DNA of 64,000 bases from the NCBI RefSeq assembly GCF_029844725.1, contig NZ_JAOCKJ010000008.1, positions 62,001 through 126,000 of the forward strand. Reading direction: 5' to 3'. Below the pieces are notes generated by a model that was not told where the DNA came from, did no database searches, and saw only the letters and a program-made list of their open reading frames with translations. The number at the start of each line of letters is the position of its first letter. The first letter of the stretch is position 1. Source of the DNA: Pantoea sp. GD03673. GTDB lineage: Bacteria; Pseudomonadota; Gammaproteobacteria; Enterobacterales; Enterobacteriaceae. Of the stretch, positions 18,208 through 26,660 are shown in pieces. The translations under genes and the position numbers were made by a program.

Positions 18208-18797
18208 AGCGCAATCTTCTCCAGTAACGGTTTGAGTAAGGTTTCTTTCGGCAGATGAGTGTCGCGCGAGCGGAACAGCGCACCAAACCGTTCCGGCTCA
18301 GAATGGGATGGGGCGGGTGGGATAACAGGCTGGAGGTCCGCTACCGTGGCGGGCCGGACCCGCTCAGCACGCGGCATGGCCGCAGGCTCACCACGTGGCA
18401 CAGCCTCAGCCACTTTTTCCAGAAGCGGTGGCGGAAAGAGTGACGAAGGACCGCGTTCAGTCTTACTGGCGGCGGGCATGTTGCTGCCTGAAAGGCTATC
18501 GAGGATCGAAGTGCGGGCTGCCATTGCCGGTTGCGCACTGAGTGTCGCGGGGCGTACCGGTAACTCAGGCGGAGGCGCCGTAAACTCATCACCGCGCAGC
18601 GGCTGAGGTTGCGGCAGGTCAATACGCTGGCCGCTGCCGAATGGTGTCTGCTGCTCCTCTTTCGCCAGCTGGCGAATCAATGCCCATTTACTGTGTTCCG
18701 CCGCTTCCTGCGTCTGGCCAGACATATCTTTAAAGTCGATGTCGAGCGTTTGCGTTTTCTCTTTAAAACGCTGCAAATCATCGTAATTATTCTTCAT
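18198..18797 (-). CDS. bcsO: Proline-rich cellulose biosynthesis protein, probably BcsO
   Basis: First gene of the second cellulose cluster, 199 residues from the ATG at 18797 (protein begins MKNNYDDLQRFKEKTQ). The N-terminal ~50 residues look ordered; the rest is Pro/Ala/Arg-rich with segments such as PQPQPLRGDEFTAPPPELP. It ends in a short region, GALFRSRDTHLPKETLL, that looks conserved. BcsO is the proline-rich protein found at the head of such enterobacterial clusters; its role is poorly defined. The reading frame continues 38 codons upstream, but that extension is rich in Phe, Ile and Cys and looks non-coding. The family name is inferred from position and composition; a BcsP-type protein is the alternative. 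Confidence 0.7.
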   Translation of the reverse strand: MKNNYDDLQRFKEKTQTLDIDFKDMSGQTQEAAEHSKWALIRQLAKEEQQTPFGSGQRIDLPQPQPLRGDEFTAPPPELPVRPATLSAQPAMAARTSILDSLSGSNMPAASKTERGPSSLFPPPLLEKVAEAVPRGEPAAMPRAERVRPATVADLQPVIPPAPSHSEPERFGALFRSRDTHLPKETLLKPLLEKIALCR

Positions 18798-19267
18798 TGA
18801 CCGTGGCCTGCAACAGGGAGGGAATTTTCCTGGAATATAACACATCCCTTTAATGCTGTTCAGAAAAACCTGATTAGAAATAAAGCAGATTAAATAAAAA
18901 TAGTTAATCATAAAGATTGATTAATGACGGAATAAAGCCTTTTACGGGTCACGCCCCCTTATAATTAATAAGTTAATCTTAAGTTAAATTGTTGGCGCTG
19001 TTTTATTAATTTTTTAAGAAAACGCCGCTCTGGCAACCACTGGCCCAGCCAGGGTGGCGAATATAATCGCCGTTAAAGACAAATATCACATTGCCTCAGG
19101 CATTAAAAAAGCCGATCGCTGACCGGAGGGATTGATGACCTTTATCCTTTTCCGCTGCAAATATCGCCAGGGAAAAACAGGTTAAAAATGATGAAGGAAA
19201 AAGAGGGGGGATTAGCCCGCAGGCGATCGCTGACCCGCCCGCCATGCGGCTTGCCGCCGAATTGAGA
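18798..19267. other. Intergenic region upstream of bcsO
   Basis: No gene is convincing here. The part next to bcsO (about 18830-19020) is strongly AT-rich, with runs such as ATAATTAATAAGTTAATC, and should hold the promoter of the second cellulose operon, but I cannot assign -35/-10 elements confidently. A small stem CCAcTGGC/GCCAgGGTGG lies near 19037-19057 and TGCCTCAGGCA near 19093-19103. The leftward frame crossing into dppF is an overlap artefact. Confidence 0.5.
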
Positions 19268-19294
19268 TAAAAAAAGGCTCCAGAAAGGAGCCTT
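19268..19294 (-). terminator. Rho-independent terminator of the dpp operon
   Basis: On the minus strand AAGGCTCC (19294-19287) pairs with GGAGCCTT (19281-19274) around a short loop and is followed by a run of at least seven T. It lies 28 bp beyond the dppF stop and ends the leftward dppABCDF transcript before the cellulose region. Confidence 0.85.
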
Positions 19295-19321
19295 AGGCTG
19301 GAGAAAAGATAGCGGGCAGGC

Positions 19322-20344
19322 TCAGCTGGCTTTTTCTGCCACACCGACCGGCTGGTTCTCATCCTGATCCACCGCGAAGCAGGCAATTTCCTGTCCGCCA
19401 TAGTTTTTCAGCGTCGGTTGCAGCTGCACGCAGGTGCCAAAACGTCGATGGCAGCGCGCATTAAAGGCACAGCCTGGCGGCGGATTAAGCGGGCTGGGCA
19501 GCTCGCCGGTCAGCTTGATGCGCTCACGACGGTCGTCAGGATTGAGACGCGGCGTGGCCGACAGCAAAGCCTGGGTATAGGGATGGCGCGGGTTGGCAAA
19601 AATCGCCTCTTTACTGCCCTTTTCCACGCAACGGCCGAGATACATCACCATCACCTCATCGGCAATGTGTTCCACCACCGACAAATCGTGCGAGATAAAG
19701 ACGTAAGAGAGCCCCATATCCTGCTGGAGATCCATCATCAGGTTTAGCACCTGAGCACGCACTGAAACGTCGAGCGCCGAAACCGGCTCATCGGCGATCA
19801 ATACATCGGGATCGAGCATCAGCCCACGGGCGATTGCGATACGCTGGCGCTGACCACCTGAGAACATGTGCGGGTAACGGTCATAGTGCTCGGTTTTCAG
19901 GCCGACTTTCGCCATCATCTCCAGCGTCTTCTCGCGACGTTCCGCTTTGGTCAGCTGGGTATTGATCACCAGCGGCTCTTCCAGAATCTGGCTTATTTTT
20001 TTACGCGGATTGAGTGAGCCGTACGGGTTCTGAAAGACGATCTGAATTTTCTGACGACGCAGCTTCTGCGCCTGGGGATCGTGCTTTAGCAAATCCTGGC
20101 CGTGCCAGTACAGCTGCCCCTCTGTTGGCGTTTCAATCATCGTCAGCAGACGGCCCAGCGTGGATTTACCACAGCCGGACTCGCCAACGACCGCCAGCGT
20201 TTTGCCGCGTTCCAGATTAAAAGAGACGCCATCCAGCGCTTTGACCAGACGTTCCTGACCAAACAGTCCCTTCTTCACCGGGTAGTGCTTCTTCAGATCA
20301 ATCGCCTGCAGCAGGAACTGATCTTTCGTGGTTTCATGACGCAT
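19322..20344 (-). CDS. dppF: Dipeptide ABC transporter ATP-binding protein DppF
   Basis: Second ATPase of the dipeptide/heme uptake transporter, 340 residues and very close to E. coli DppF. Walker A is GESGCGKST, the signature is [13 protein letters not shown], and Walker B is [13 protein letters not shown] followed by the H-loop ISHDLSVV. The C-terminal oligopeptide-transporter extension contains Cys-rich [14 protein letters not shown], which in this family binds an iron-sulfur cluster. The ATG at 20344 ([10 protein letters not shown]) is chosen because it aligns with E. coli and overlaps the dppD stop by 11 nt; an open frame 98 codons further upstream merely shadows dppD. Confidence 0.97.
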   Translation of the reverse strand: MRHETTKDQFLLQAIDLKKHYPVKKGLFGQERLVKALDGVSFNLERGKTLAVVGESGCGKSTLGRLLTMIETPTEGQLYWHGQDLLKHDPQAQKLRRQKIQIVFQNPYGSLNPRKKISQILEEPLVINTQLTKAERREKTLEMMAKVGLKTEHYDRYPHMFSGGQRQRIAIARGLMLDPDVLIADEPVSALDVSVRAQVLNLMMDLQQDMGLSYVFISHDLSVVEHIADEVMVMYLGRCVEKGSKEAIFANPRHPYTQALLSATPRLNPDDRRERIKLTGELPSPLNPPPGCAFNARCHRRFGTCVQLQPTLKNYGGQEIACFAVDQDENQPVGVAEKAS

Positions 20345-21320
20345 AAGTGGGTCTCCCGGCATCGTCCAGCGGATAGTGACACTTGGACTGGCGTCCTGGA
20401 ATGGTGCGCAGTTCCGGTTCTTCCTGACGACACAGATCGGTCGCATAGGGGCAGCGTGGGTTAAGCAGACAGCCAGCCGGACGGTCATATTTGCCTGGCA
20501 CCACGCCAGGCAGCGAGGCCAGACGTGCTTTATCTGCCGCAAACTCCGGCAGGGCACGCAGCAGTGCCTGCGTGTAAGGATGGCGCGGCGCTTTGAAGAT
20601 ATCCGTCGCTTTACCGCTCTCCACCACCTGACCGGCATACATCACGATGATGTGGTGCGCGGCTTCCGCCACTAACGCCAGATCGTGCGTAATCAGGATC
20701 AGCGCCATGTTCTCTTGCCGCTGTAACTCCAGCAGCAGTTCGATGATCTGCGCCTGAATGGTCACGTCGAGCGCGGTGGTCGGCTCATCGGCGATTAACA
20801 GCTTCGGCCGACAGGCGATTGCCATAGCAATCATCACACGCTGGCTCATGCCACCCGACAGCTGGTGCGGATAGACGTCGAGCCGCGACGCGGGATCGGG
20901 AATGCCAACCTGGTTCAGCAGGTCGATTGCCCGCTGACGCCGGGTGCGTTTATTGCCACCCTGATGCACCTTGATCGCTTCCATGATCTGGAACCCCACG
21001 GTATAGCAGGGGTTCAGGCTGGTCATCGGGTCCTGAAAAATCATCGCCACTTCTGCGCCTACCAGCTGGCGGCGCTCTTTTTCGGAGATGCGTTTCAGAT
21101 CGCGCTGGTTGAACTCCAGCTTTTCTGCCATCACTTTGCCGGGGAAATCGATCAGCCCCATGATCGCCAGTGAGCTCACCGACTTGCCGGAGCCGGACTC
21201 GCCGACAATACCGACGACCTGGCCCTGCTCCACCTGATAACTGATGCGGTCAACCGCACGAAACGGTGCTTTGTCGTCGCCGAAATGCACCGACAGTTTG
21301 TCTACATTTAATAACGCCAT
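20334..21320 (-). CDS. dppD: Dipeptide ABC transporter ATP-binding protein DppD
   Basis: First ATPase of the Dpp transporter, 328 residues as in E. coli. It has Walker [10 protein letters not shown], signature [16 protein letters not shown], Walker [13 protein letters not shown], and the C-terminal OppD/DppD-type Cys cluster ([14 protein letters not shown]). It pairs with DppF beneath the DppBC channel. It lies 12 nt after dppC and overlaps dppF by 11 nt, consistent with coupled translation. Confidence 0.97.
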   Translation of the reverse strand: MALLNVDKLSVHFGDDKAPFRAVDRISYQVEQGQVVGIVGESGSGKSVSSLAIMGLIDFPGKVMAEKLEFNQRDLKRISEKERRQLVGAEVAMIFQDPMTSLNPCYTVGFQIMEAIKVHQGGNKRTRRQRAIDLLNQVGIPDPASRLDVYPHQLSGGMSQRVMIAMAIACRPKLLIADEPTTALDVTIQAQIIELLLELQRQENMALILITHDLALVAEAAHHIIVMYAGQVVESGKATDIFKAPRHPYTQALLRALPEFAADKARLASLPGVVPGKYDRPAGCLLNPRCPYATDLCRQEEPELRTIPGRQSKCHYPLDDAGRPTYAS

Positions 21321-21332
21321 CTCGGTGCCTCT

Positions 21333-22235
21333 TTACTGCTTGAGTTTCGGGTCGAGTGCATCACGCAAACCATCGCCCATCAGGTTAAATGCCAGCACGG
21401 TAAGCAGGATGACCAATCCAGGGAAGGTCACCACCCACCAGGCACTTTGCGCATACTGCAGGACGTCGGAGAGCATGGTGCCCCACTCCGGCGTTGGCGG
21501 TTGCGCACCCATACCGAGAAAGCCCAACGCCGCCATATCCAGGATAGCGTTGGAGAAACCCAATGACGCCTGCACGATCAGCGGAGCAAGGCAGTTAGGC
21601 AGAATATTCACGAACATCTGGCGCAGCATACCGGCCCCGGCTACGCCGGACGCGGTCACATAGTCGCGGTTAACTTCCACCAGCACGGCGGCGCGCGTGA
21701 GACGGATATAGTGCGGCAGCGCCACAAACGTCAGTGCGATAGAGGCGTTAACAATTGAGGGACCGAAGATGGCGACCAGCACCAGCGCCAGCAGCAGACT
21801 GGGCAGCGCCAGCATGATATCGACCACACGCATGATGACGGCATCGACCACACCGCCGAGATAACCGGCCAGCAGACCAAATATCACGCCGAAAATCAGT
21901 GACAGCACCACCACCAGACAGCCCACCAGCAGCGACAGGCGCGCACCGTACATCAGGCGCGACAGCACATCGCGGCCAACGTCGTCGGTGCCCAGAATGT
22001 AGCTCCAGCTGCCGCCTTCCTGCCAGACCGGCGGATGCAGCAGCGCATCGCGGAACTGCTCAGCCGGTGCATGCGGGGCCAGCACATCGGCAAAAATCGC
22101 GCACAGCAGCACAATGATGATGTACACCAGGCCCACAACAGCGCCTTTGTTACGTTTAAAATAGTGCCAGAATTCCTGAAACGGGGTCATCGGCTTGGGT
22201 GCAACGGTAACGCTGCCGGGATCAACAACAGACAT
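21333..22235 (-). CDS. dppC: Dipeptide ABC transporter permease DppC
   Basis: Inner-membrane permease of 300 residues with an N-terminal span (GAVVGLVYIIIVLLCAIFADVLAP) and a BPD_transp_1 domain of five more. The EAA motif region (ASGVAGAGMLRQMFVNILPN) contacts the ATPases. Together with DppB it forms the translocation channel for di- and tripeptides delivered by DppA. It is 9 nt from dppB and 12 nt from dppD in the operon. Confidence 0.97.
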   Translation of the reverse strand: MSVVDPGSVTVAPKPMTPFQEFWHYFKRNKGAVVGLVYIIIVLLCAIFADVLAPHAPAEQFRDALLHPPVWQEGGSWSYILGTDDVGRDVLSRLMYGARLSLLVGCLVVVLSLIFGVIFGLLAGYLGGVVDAVIMRVVDIMLALPSLLLALVLVAIFGPSIVNASIALTFVALPHYIRLTRAAVLVEVNRDYVTASGVAGAGMLRQMFVNILPNCLAPLIVQASLGFSNAILDMAALGFLGMGAQPPTPEWGTMLSDVLQYAQSAWWVVTFPGLVILLTVLAFNLMGDGLRDALDPKLKQ

Positions 22236-22244
22236 GATGCCCCC

Positions 22245-23264
22245 TTATTTCTTGTGACGTATGCGCGGGTTAACCACGCCATACAGCAGATCAACCAGCA
22301 GGTTGACCAGAATAATCAGTACTGCGGTCAGCAGCACACCACCCTGCACCACCGGATAGTCACGGCGCTGCAACGCTTCAATCAGCCAGCGACCCAGACC
22401 CGGCCACGAGAAGATGGTTTCGGTCAGAATCGCGCCGGCCAGCAACGTGCCGACCTGCAGGCCGATCACCGTCACCACTGGCAGCATAGCGTTGCGCAGC
22501 GCATGGACCACGATGACGCGCATCCGGGTCAGGCCTTTAGCCCGTGCCGTACGGATGTAATCTTCACCCAGCACTTCGAGCATCGCCGATCGCGTCATAC
22601 GCACAATCACCGCCAGCGGGATGGTGCCCAGCACGATGGCCGGTAAAATCATGTGCATCACCGCATCGTGGAAGTCGCCTGGCTCCCCCCAGAAGAAGGT
22701 GTCGATCAGCATAAAGCCGGTCAGCGGCATACTGTCATCCAGGAAGACGGTGTCGCCGACCCGCCCGGAAACCGGGGTCAGGTTGAGCTGAACCGAAACC
22801 AGCATGATCAGCATGATGCCCCACCAGAAAATCGGCATGGAGTAGCCGGTCAGTGAGATACCCACCGCCGTGTGATCGAAAATTGACCCGCGCTTTACCG
22901 CCGCCAGGACCCCAACCGGAATGCCCACGGCCACGGCGAATATCATGGCGCAGATACCCAGCTCCAGTGTCGCTTTGAAGCGCGGAACAAACTCATCCCA
23001 GACCGGGATGCGGCTCTTCAGTGAAATGCCCAGGTCGCCATGTAATACGCCGTTAATGTAGTGCAGGTACTGTTTCCACAGCGGCTGATCCAGCCCTAAC
23101 AGTGCCATTAACTGTGCATGACGTTCAGGAGAAATACCGCGCTCGCCCGCCATGATCAGCACCGGGTCGCCGGGGATCATGTGAACAAACGCGAAGGTGA
23201 GTAATGTAATACCGATAAACGTTGGGATGACAAGGCCCAGACGTCGGAGTATGAACTGCAGCAT
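22245..23264 (-). CDS. dppB: Dipeptide ABC transporter permease DppB
   Basis: Inner-membrane permease of 339 residues, the E. coli length. It begins MLQFILRRLGLVIPTFIGIT with the first membrane helix, then the family GDPV motif and the EAA-like loop TARAKGLTRMRVIVVHALRN. It forms a heterodimeric pore with DppC. A 171 bp gap containing a strong hairpin separates it from dppA, fitting the usual excess of binding-protein mRNA over membrane-component mRNA. Confidence 0.97.
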   Translation of the reverse strand: MLQFILRRLGLVIPTFIGITLLTFAFVHMIPGDPVLIMAGERGISPERHAQLMALLGLDQPLWKQYLHYINGVLHGDLGISLKSRIPVWDEFVPRFKATLELGICAMIFAVAVGIPVGVLAAVKRGSIFDHTAVGISLTGYSMPIFWWGIMLIMLVSVQLNLTPVSGRVGDTVFLDDSMPLTGFMLIDTFFWGEPGDFHDAVMHMILPAIVLGTIPLAVIVRMTRSAMLEVLGEDYIRTARAKGLTRMRVIVVHALRNAMLPVVTVIGLQVGTLLAGAILTETIFSWPGLGRWLIEALQRRDYPVVQGGVLLTAVLIILVNLLVDLLYGVVNPRIRHKK

Positions 23265-23392
23265 AATCCGGGTTCTCTCTTGTCCGCGCGACCGTCGCCG
23301 CGTGGGTTGTTATTGCTTACATCTGACGATCGGGTAGGCCCGACCGCGACGCAGACAGGCTGCGCCTCTACCGTTTCCAGTAAAACAGGGAG

Positions 23393-23423
23393 AAAAAGCC
23401 GGGGCGACGCGCAGCCGCCCCGG
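23393..23423 (-). terminator. Attenuating hairpin between dppA and dppB
   Basis: On the minus strand CCGGGGCG (23423-23416) pairs with CGCCCCGG (23406-23399) and is followed by CTTTTT. It looks like an intrinsic terminator or 3'-end stabiliser 13 bp past the dppA stop, allowing partial read-through into dppBCDF. Confidence 0.75.
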
Positions 23424-23435
23424 AAAAGGCGACAA

Positions 23436-25046
23436 TTATTCTTTAATGTCTACCTGAGCAAAGTAGTGTCCGCCCAGCGGATCGACTTTGTACCCGGAGA
23501 CTTTCTTGCTGACCGGTTCGTATACCGTTGAGTGCGCAATCATCAGCGCCGGTGCCTGGTCATGCATCACAACCTGTGCCTGTTTGTAGTACTCGATGCG
23601 CTTCGCCTGATCGGCGGTGGCGCGAGCTGGCTGGATCTGATCCTCAAAGGATTTATCACACCAGCGCGAGTAGTTAGAGCCATCTTTGGCGGCAGAACAG
23701 CTGAACAGGGTGGCCAGGAAGTTATCCGGATCCCCGTTGTCGCCCGTCCAGCCCATCATGACGGTCTGGTGCTCACCGGCTTTGGCGCGTTTCAGATATT
23801 CGCCCCACTCGTAGGTTACGATTTTGGCTTTCACGCCAATCTTCGCCCAGTCGCTCTGGATCATCTCAGCCATGCGGCGTGCGTTCGGGTTGTAAGGACG
23901 CTGAACCGGCATCGCCCACAGGTCGATTGAGAATCCGTCTGCCATGCCCGCTTCTTTCAGCAGTGCTTTGGCTTTCTCAGGATCGTAAGCATAATCTTTT
24001 ACGTCGTCGTTATAGCCCCACATTGTTGGCGGGATCAGGTTTTTAGCAGGCTGGCCTGCTCCCTGATAAACGGCGTCGATAATCGCCTTTTTATTGACCG
24101 CCATAGTCAGTGCCTGACGCACTTTCAGGTTATCCAGCGGTTTTTTCTCAACGTTGTACGACAGATAGCCGACGTTCAGGCCAGCCTGCTCATACAGGTT
24201 GATGTTTTTGTCCTGCTTCATACGCGCGATGTCAGCCGGGTTTGGATAAGGCATAACCTGACATTCGCCCTTCTGCAGCTTGGCGTAACGCACCGACGCA
24301 TCCGGGGTAATGGAGAAGACTAAGCGATCGATTTTTGGCTTCGTGCCCCAGTAGTTCGGGTTCGCTTTGTAGAGGATGCGCGAATCTTTCTGGTACTGCA
24401 GCAGCTGGAACGGACCGGTACCGACCGGGTTCAGGTCAACGTTTTGCGGGGTGCCCGCTTTCAGCATGTTGTCTGCGTACTCTTTTGACAGAATCGAAGC
24501 GAAGTCCATGCCAAGGTCAGCAAGGAACGGCGATTCAGGACGAGTCAGCACGAAGCGTACGGTGTAGTCGTCCACTTTCTCGATTTTGCTGATCAGCTTC
24601 GGCATGTCCATGCCTTCGAAGTATTCGTAGCTGCCGCCGGAGACGCCGTGGTAGGCGTTGTTTTTATCCAGCTGGCGCTCAAAGGTGAACACCACATCAT
24701 CCGCATTGAAGTCGCGCGTTGGTTTGAAATCTTTCGTGGTCTGCCACTTCACACCTTTACGCAGGTGGAAGGTGTAGGTTTTTCCGTCTTCACTGACATC
24801 CCACTTCTCTGCCAGAGCCGCATGCAGTTCGGTGGTGCCGATAGTGAACTCAACCAGTCGGTTGTAGATCTGACGTGAGCTGGCATCGTAGGTGGTGCCC
24901 GAAGTGAACAACTGCGGGTTAAAGCCTTCCGGAGAACCTTCAGAACAGTAAACGAGGGTTTTTGCCTGAACACCGGCGGCGACAGTCATAGCAATCAGGC
25001 TCAGACCGACCTTCAGCATCCCGGATTTAGCCAGGGAGTTGATCAT
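23436..25046 (-). CDS. dppA: Periplasmic dipeptide-binding protein DppA
   Basis: Solute-binding protein (536 residues) of the SBP_bac_5 family, the periplasmic receptor of the dipeptide transporter; in E. coli it also serves peptide chemotaxis and heme uptake. A signal peptide of about 28 residues (GLSLIAMTVAAGVQA) precedes the mature start KTLVYCSEGSPEGFNP, which is nearly identical to E. coli. The C-terminal motif VDPLGGHYFAQVDIKE also matches. It is first in the operon, with a GGAG ribosome binding site and a CA-rich leader that is a likely GcvB sRNA target. Confidence 0.98.
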   Translation of the reverse strand: MINSLAKSGMLKVGLSLIAMTVAAGVQAKTLVYCSEGSPEGFNPQLFTSGTTYDASSRQIYNRLVEFTIGTTELHAALAEKWDVSEDGKTYTFHLRKGVKWQTTKDFKPTRDFNADDVVFTFERQLDKNNAYHGVSGGSYEYFEGMDMPKLISKIEKVDDYTVRFVLTRPESPFLADLGMDFASILSKEYADNMLKAGTPQNVDLNPVGTGPFQLLQYQKDSRILYKANPNYWGTKPKIDRLVFSITPDASVRYAKLQKGECQVMPYPNPADIARMKQDKNINLYEQAGLNVGYLSYNVEKKPLDNLKVRQALTMAVNKKAIIDAVYQGAGQPAKNLIPPTMWGYNDDVKDYAYDPEKAKALLKEAGMADGFSIDLWAMPVQRPYNPNARRMAEMIQSDWAKIGVKAKIVTYEWGEYLKRAKAGEHQTVMMGWTGDNGDPDNFLATLFSCSAAKDGSNYSRWCDKSFEDQIQPARATADQAKRIEYYKQAQVVMHDQAPALMIAHSTVYEPVSKKVSGYKVDPLGGHYFAQVDIKE

Positions 25047-25050
25047 GCTT

Positions 25051-25084
25051 TTGCTCCATTGTGATGTGATGTTGTGTGTATTGC
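25051..25084 (-). promoter_or_regulatory. dppA ribosome binding site and candidate GcvB sRNA target
   Basis: Immediately upstream of the dppA start the mRNA reads ATACACACAACATCACATC followed by ACAATGGAGC. GGAG is the Shine-Dalgarno, and the CA-rich tract is the kind of element bound by the G/U-rich R1 region of GcvB in E. coli and Salmonella dppA. The gcvB gene is not in this window, so the interaction is inferred from established enteric regulation and sequence resemblance. Confidence 0.65.
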
Positions 25085-25723
25085 CCGACCTCTGATTTTT
25101 TTATGCGGTTCAGGCGTACCACCGAACAGGTGGTTAACGTACGCTACGTTTTTTATGTTTTTTCGGATGCAGAAAGAGCATTCAGAAAATTCCGTAACTG
25201 CGCGTTTATTGACGCATCAATTTGTCAACAGTTGCAAAGAACGTCAATACAACCGTTACTTATTTACACAGAGTGTGAGGAATAGCATGCAACGGTAATA
25301 AAAACCGTTTCCGTCCAAAAGCCATACAATGCACAGCGAAGCTGGCCTGAATTCCGTGCATTGTGCTGGGTGGTTGCTCTTTCGCTAGTGATTCTCACCG
25401 CTAAAAAACTTAAAACTTTTACCGGCAAATGTTGAATAACTGAACGATTCACCGTGCGTTATGACGTTCATCCAGCGGAATATGCTGGTAAAGAAGCATA
25501 AGAAATCAGCATGTTGCCGCTTTCGGTCATAAGAAGAATGTGTCGCGAATTATGGTGGCATCTCTTACAGGGCAAGGCCTGCCAGCGGGAAAGTGGCGAT
25601 AATAGGGGCTGGTAAGCGAAACACGTGGCGGAGGGGTTTTACTGGAACTTTCTGGAAGGTGGCGAGGCGGGCAACAAAACAAAAGGTGGCAAGCGGGAGT
25701 GGCGTTAAGATCGAGATTGCTTT
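25085..25723. other. Gene-free upstream region of dppA
   Basis: No supported gene. The dppA promoter must lie in the first ~200 bp; on the minus strand TTGACA occurs at 25228-25223 and TTGACG about 20 bp upstream of it, but no good -10 is found at standard spacing. The rest (25260-25720) is mixed AT-rich and GC-rich sequence with only short frames lacking ribosome binding sites. It ends where the first palindromic repeat element begins. Confidence 0.4.
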
Positions 25724-25949
25724 GGGAACACGGGCAGATCGGAAAGTCGCTTAAACCATCCCTGGACGCCCGGCCCACGCGGCTACGCACCTCATCCCTG
25801 AGGTGCGCCCGTCTCCGGGCCAACGCGTTGCGTTGTTCAAAAACGCTCCCGGCGTTTTTGTCCCTGGCGTGGGACGCTTTCCTCCTCTGCCCGTGTTCCC
25901 TGCGCCTTGAGTTTATGCGCTGCGGTCAGATGCACCTGGCTTTGGATCT
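25724..25949. repeat. Palindromic repeat element, copy 1
   Basis: A ~225 bp block found again at 26168-26393 (offset 444 bp) with only a handful of differences. The outer ends are inverted repeats: GGGAACACGGGCAGA at 25724-25738 and its complement TCTGCCCGTGTTCCC ending at 25900. Inside are nested hairpins CACCTCA-tccc-TGAGGTG and AAAAACGC-tccc-GGCGTTTTT. The last ~50 bp, TTTATGCGCTGCGGTCAGATG and surroundings, lie outside the palindrome but are shared. No transposase is encoded, so it resembles a MITE or a structured interspersed repeat. Confidence 0.85.
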
Positions 25950-26007
25950 CCCAGCCATCCGAAATGCCTGTGTGGGTATCCGATGAGTCTGCCAGACGTG
26001 AAGCGAA

Positions 26008-26108
26008 GGGAGCATACGCCTGCAGCAAAGCATAGCGGGCCATGGATGGCCCGCGCTGAGCCCGCCAGGGATGGCGGTTTTGCGTCTTTGCGGAAGGCGT
26101 ATGCTCCC
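26008..26108. repeat. Large hairpin between the two repeat copies
   Basis: GGGAGCATACGCC (26008-26020) is complementary to GGCGTATGCTCCC (26096-26108). Within the loop are two further stems, GCGGGCC-atggat-GGCCCGC and CCGCC-agggat-GGCGG. A separate small stem, GCCTGCT-c-AGCAGGC, follows near 26113-26127. The sequence differs from the flanking 225 bp repeats but has the same nested-hairpin style. No coding frame is convincing. Confidence 0.75.
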
Positions 26109-26167
26109 TGAAGCCTGCTCAGCAGGCAAGAGTGTGAATGCTTAGCGGTCAGATTGAGATCTGCTTC

Positions 26168-26393
26168 AGGAACACGGGCAGATCGGAAAGTCGCTTAAAC
26201 CATCCCTGGACGCTCGGCCCACGCGGCTACGCACCTCATCCCTGAGGTGCGCCCGTCTCCGGGCCAACGCGTTGCGTTGTTCAAAAACGCTCCCGGCGTT
26301 TTTGTCCGTGGCGTGGGACGCTTTCCTCCTCTGCCCGTGTTCCCTCCGCCTTGAATTTATGCGCTGCGGTCAGATGCATCCGGGTTTAGATCT
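26168..26393. repeat. Palindromic repeat element, copy 2
   Basis: Direct-orientation second copy of the 25724-25949 element, offset by 444 bp, with the same inverted ends (AACACGGGCAGA near 26171, TGCCCGTGTTCCC ending 26344) and the same internal hairpins. Differences include C to T near 26212 and C to G near 26327. High identity in non-coding DNA suggests recent duplication or homogenisation by gene conversion. Confidence 0.85.
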
Positions 26394-26446
26394 GTCAGCC
26401 GTCTGAAGCCCGCACAGTGCTAATTCTTTGCCTGCAAATCACTTTC

Positions 26447-26511
26447 CGACAGACGAAAAAAAACCTGTCTTTTCAGACAGGTTTCTTAAATATGGTCGGC
26501 GAGAGAGGATT
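26447..26511 (-). repeat. Truncated duplicate of tRNA-Pro 3' end plus terminator
   Basis: A 65 bp sequence identical to 26596-26660, 149 bp away in the same orientation. It contains the tRNA's intrinsic terminator and the last ~19 nt of the tRNA-Pro gene including CCA, but diverges before the T-loop. The intervening 84 bp has small stems (GTTGC-tgaa-GCAAC, ACCTCC-ttc-GGAGGT). It could be a remnant attachment site or the end of a decayed tandem tRNA gene. Confidence 0.8.
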
Positions 26512-26595
26512 ACCCTGCCCTGCGGGCCGTTGCTGAAGCAACGTTGTCTCGCTACGCTCGGCTCAAACCTCCTTCGGAGGTCCTCATCCTCTTTT

Positions 26596-26660
26596 CGACA
26601 GACGAAAAAAAACCTGTCTTTTCAGACAGGTTTCTTAAATATGGTCGGCGAGAGAGGATT
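26596..26660 (-). repeat. Partner copy of the 65 bp repeat, overlapping intact tRNA-Pro
   Basis: This copy is contiguous with the intact tRNA-Pro gene (26642-26718) and is taken as the original. It comprises the 3' 19 nt of the tRNA, the spacer ATTTAAGAAA and the terminator hairpin. The match to 26447-26511 is exact as far as can be read by eye. Confidence 0.8.
26605..26633 (-). terminator. Rho-independent terminator of tRNA-Pro
   Basis: On the minus strand AAACCTGTC (26633-26625) pairs with GACAGGTTT (26618-26610) and runs into eight T. It lies 9 nt beyond the tRNA CCA end. An identical hairpin exists in the duplicated segment at 26456-26484. Confidence 0.92.

Noticed and set aside
19096..19401. 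101-codon minus-strand frame overlapping the dppF 3' end
   Set aside because: It overlaps dppF in another frame and crosses the dpp terminator; its composition is not protein-like.
25724..26393. Possible CRISPR array
   Set aside because: Only two copies of a 225 bp block separated by ~220 bp, with no short regular repeats or spacers and no cas genes.
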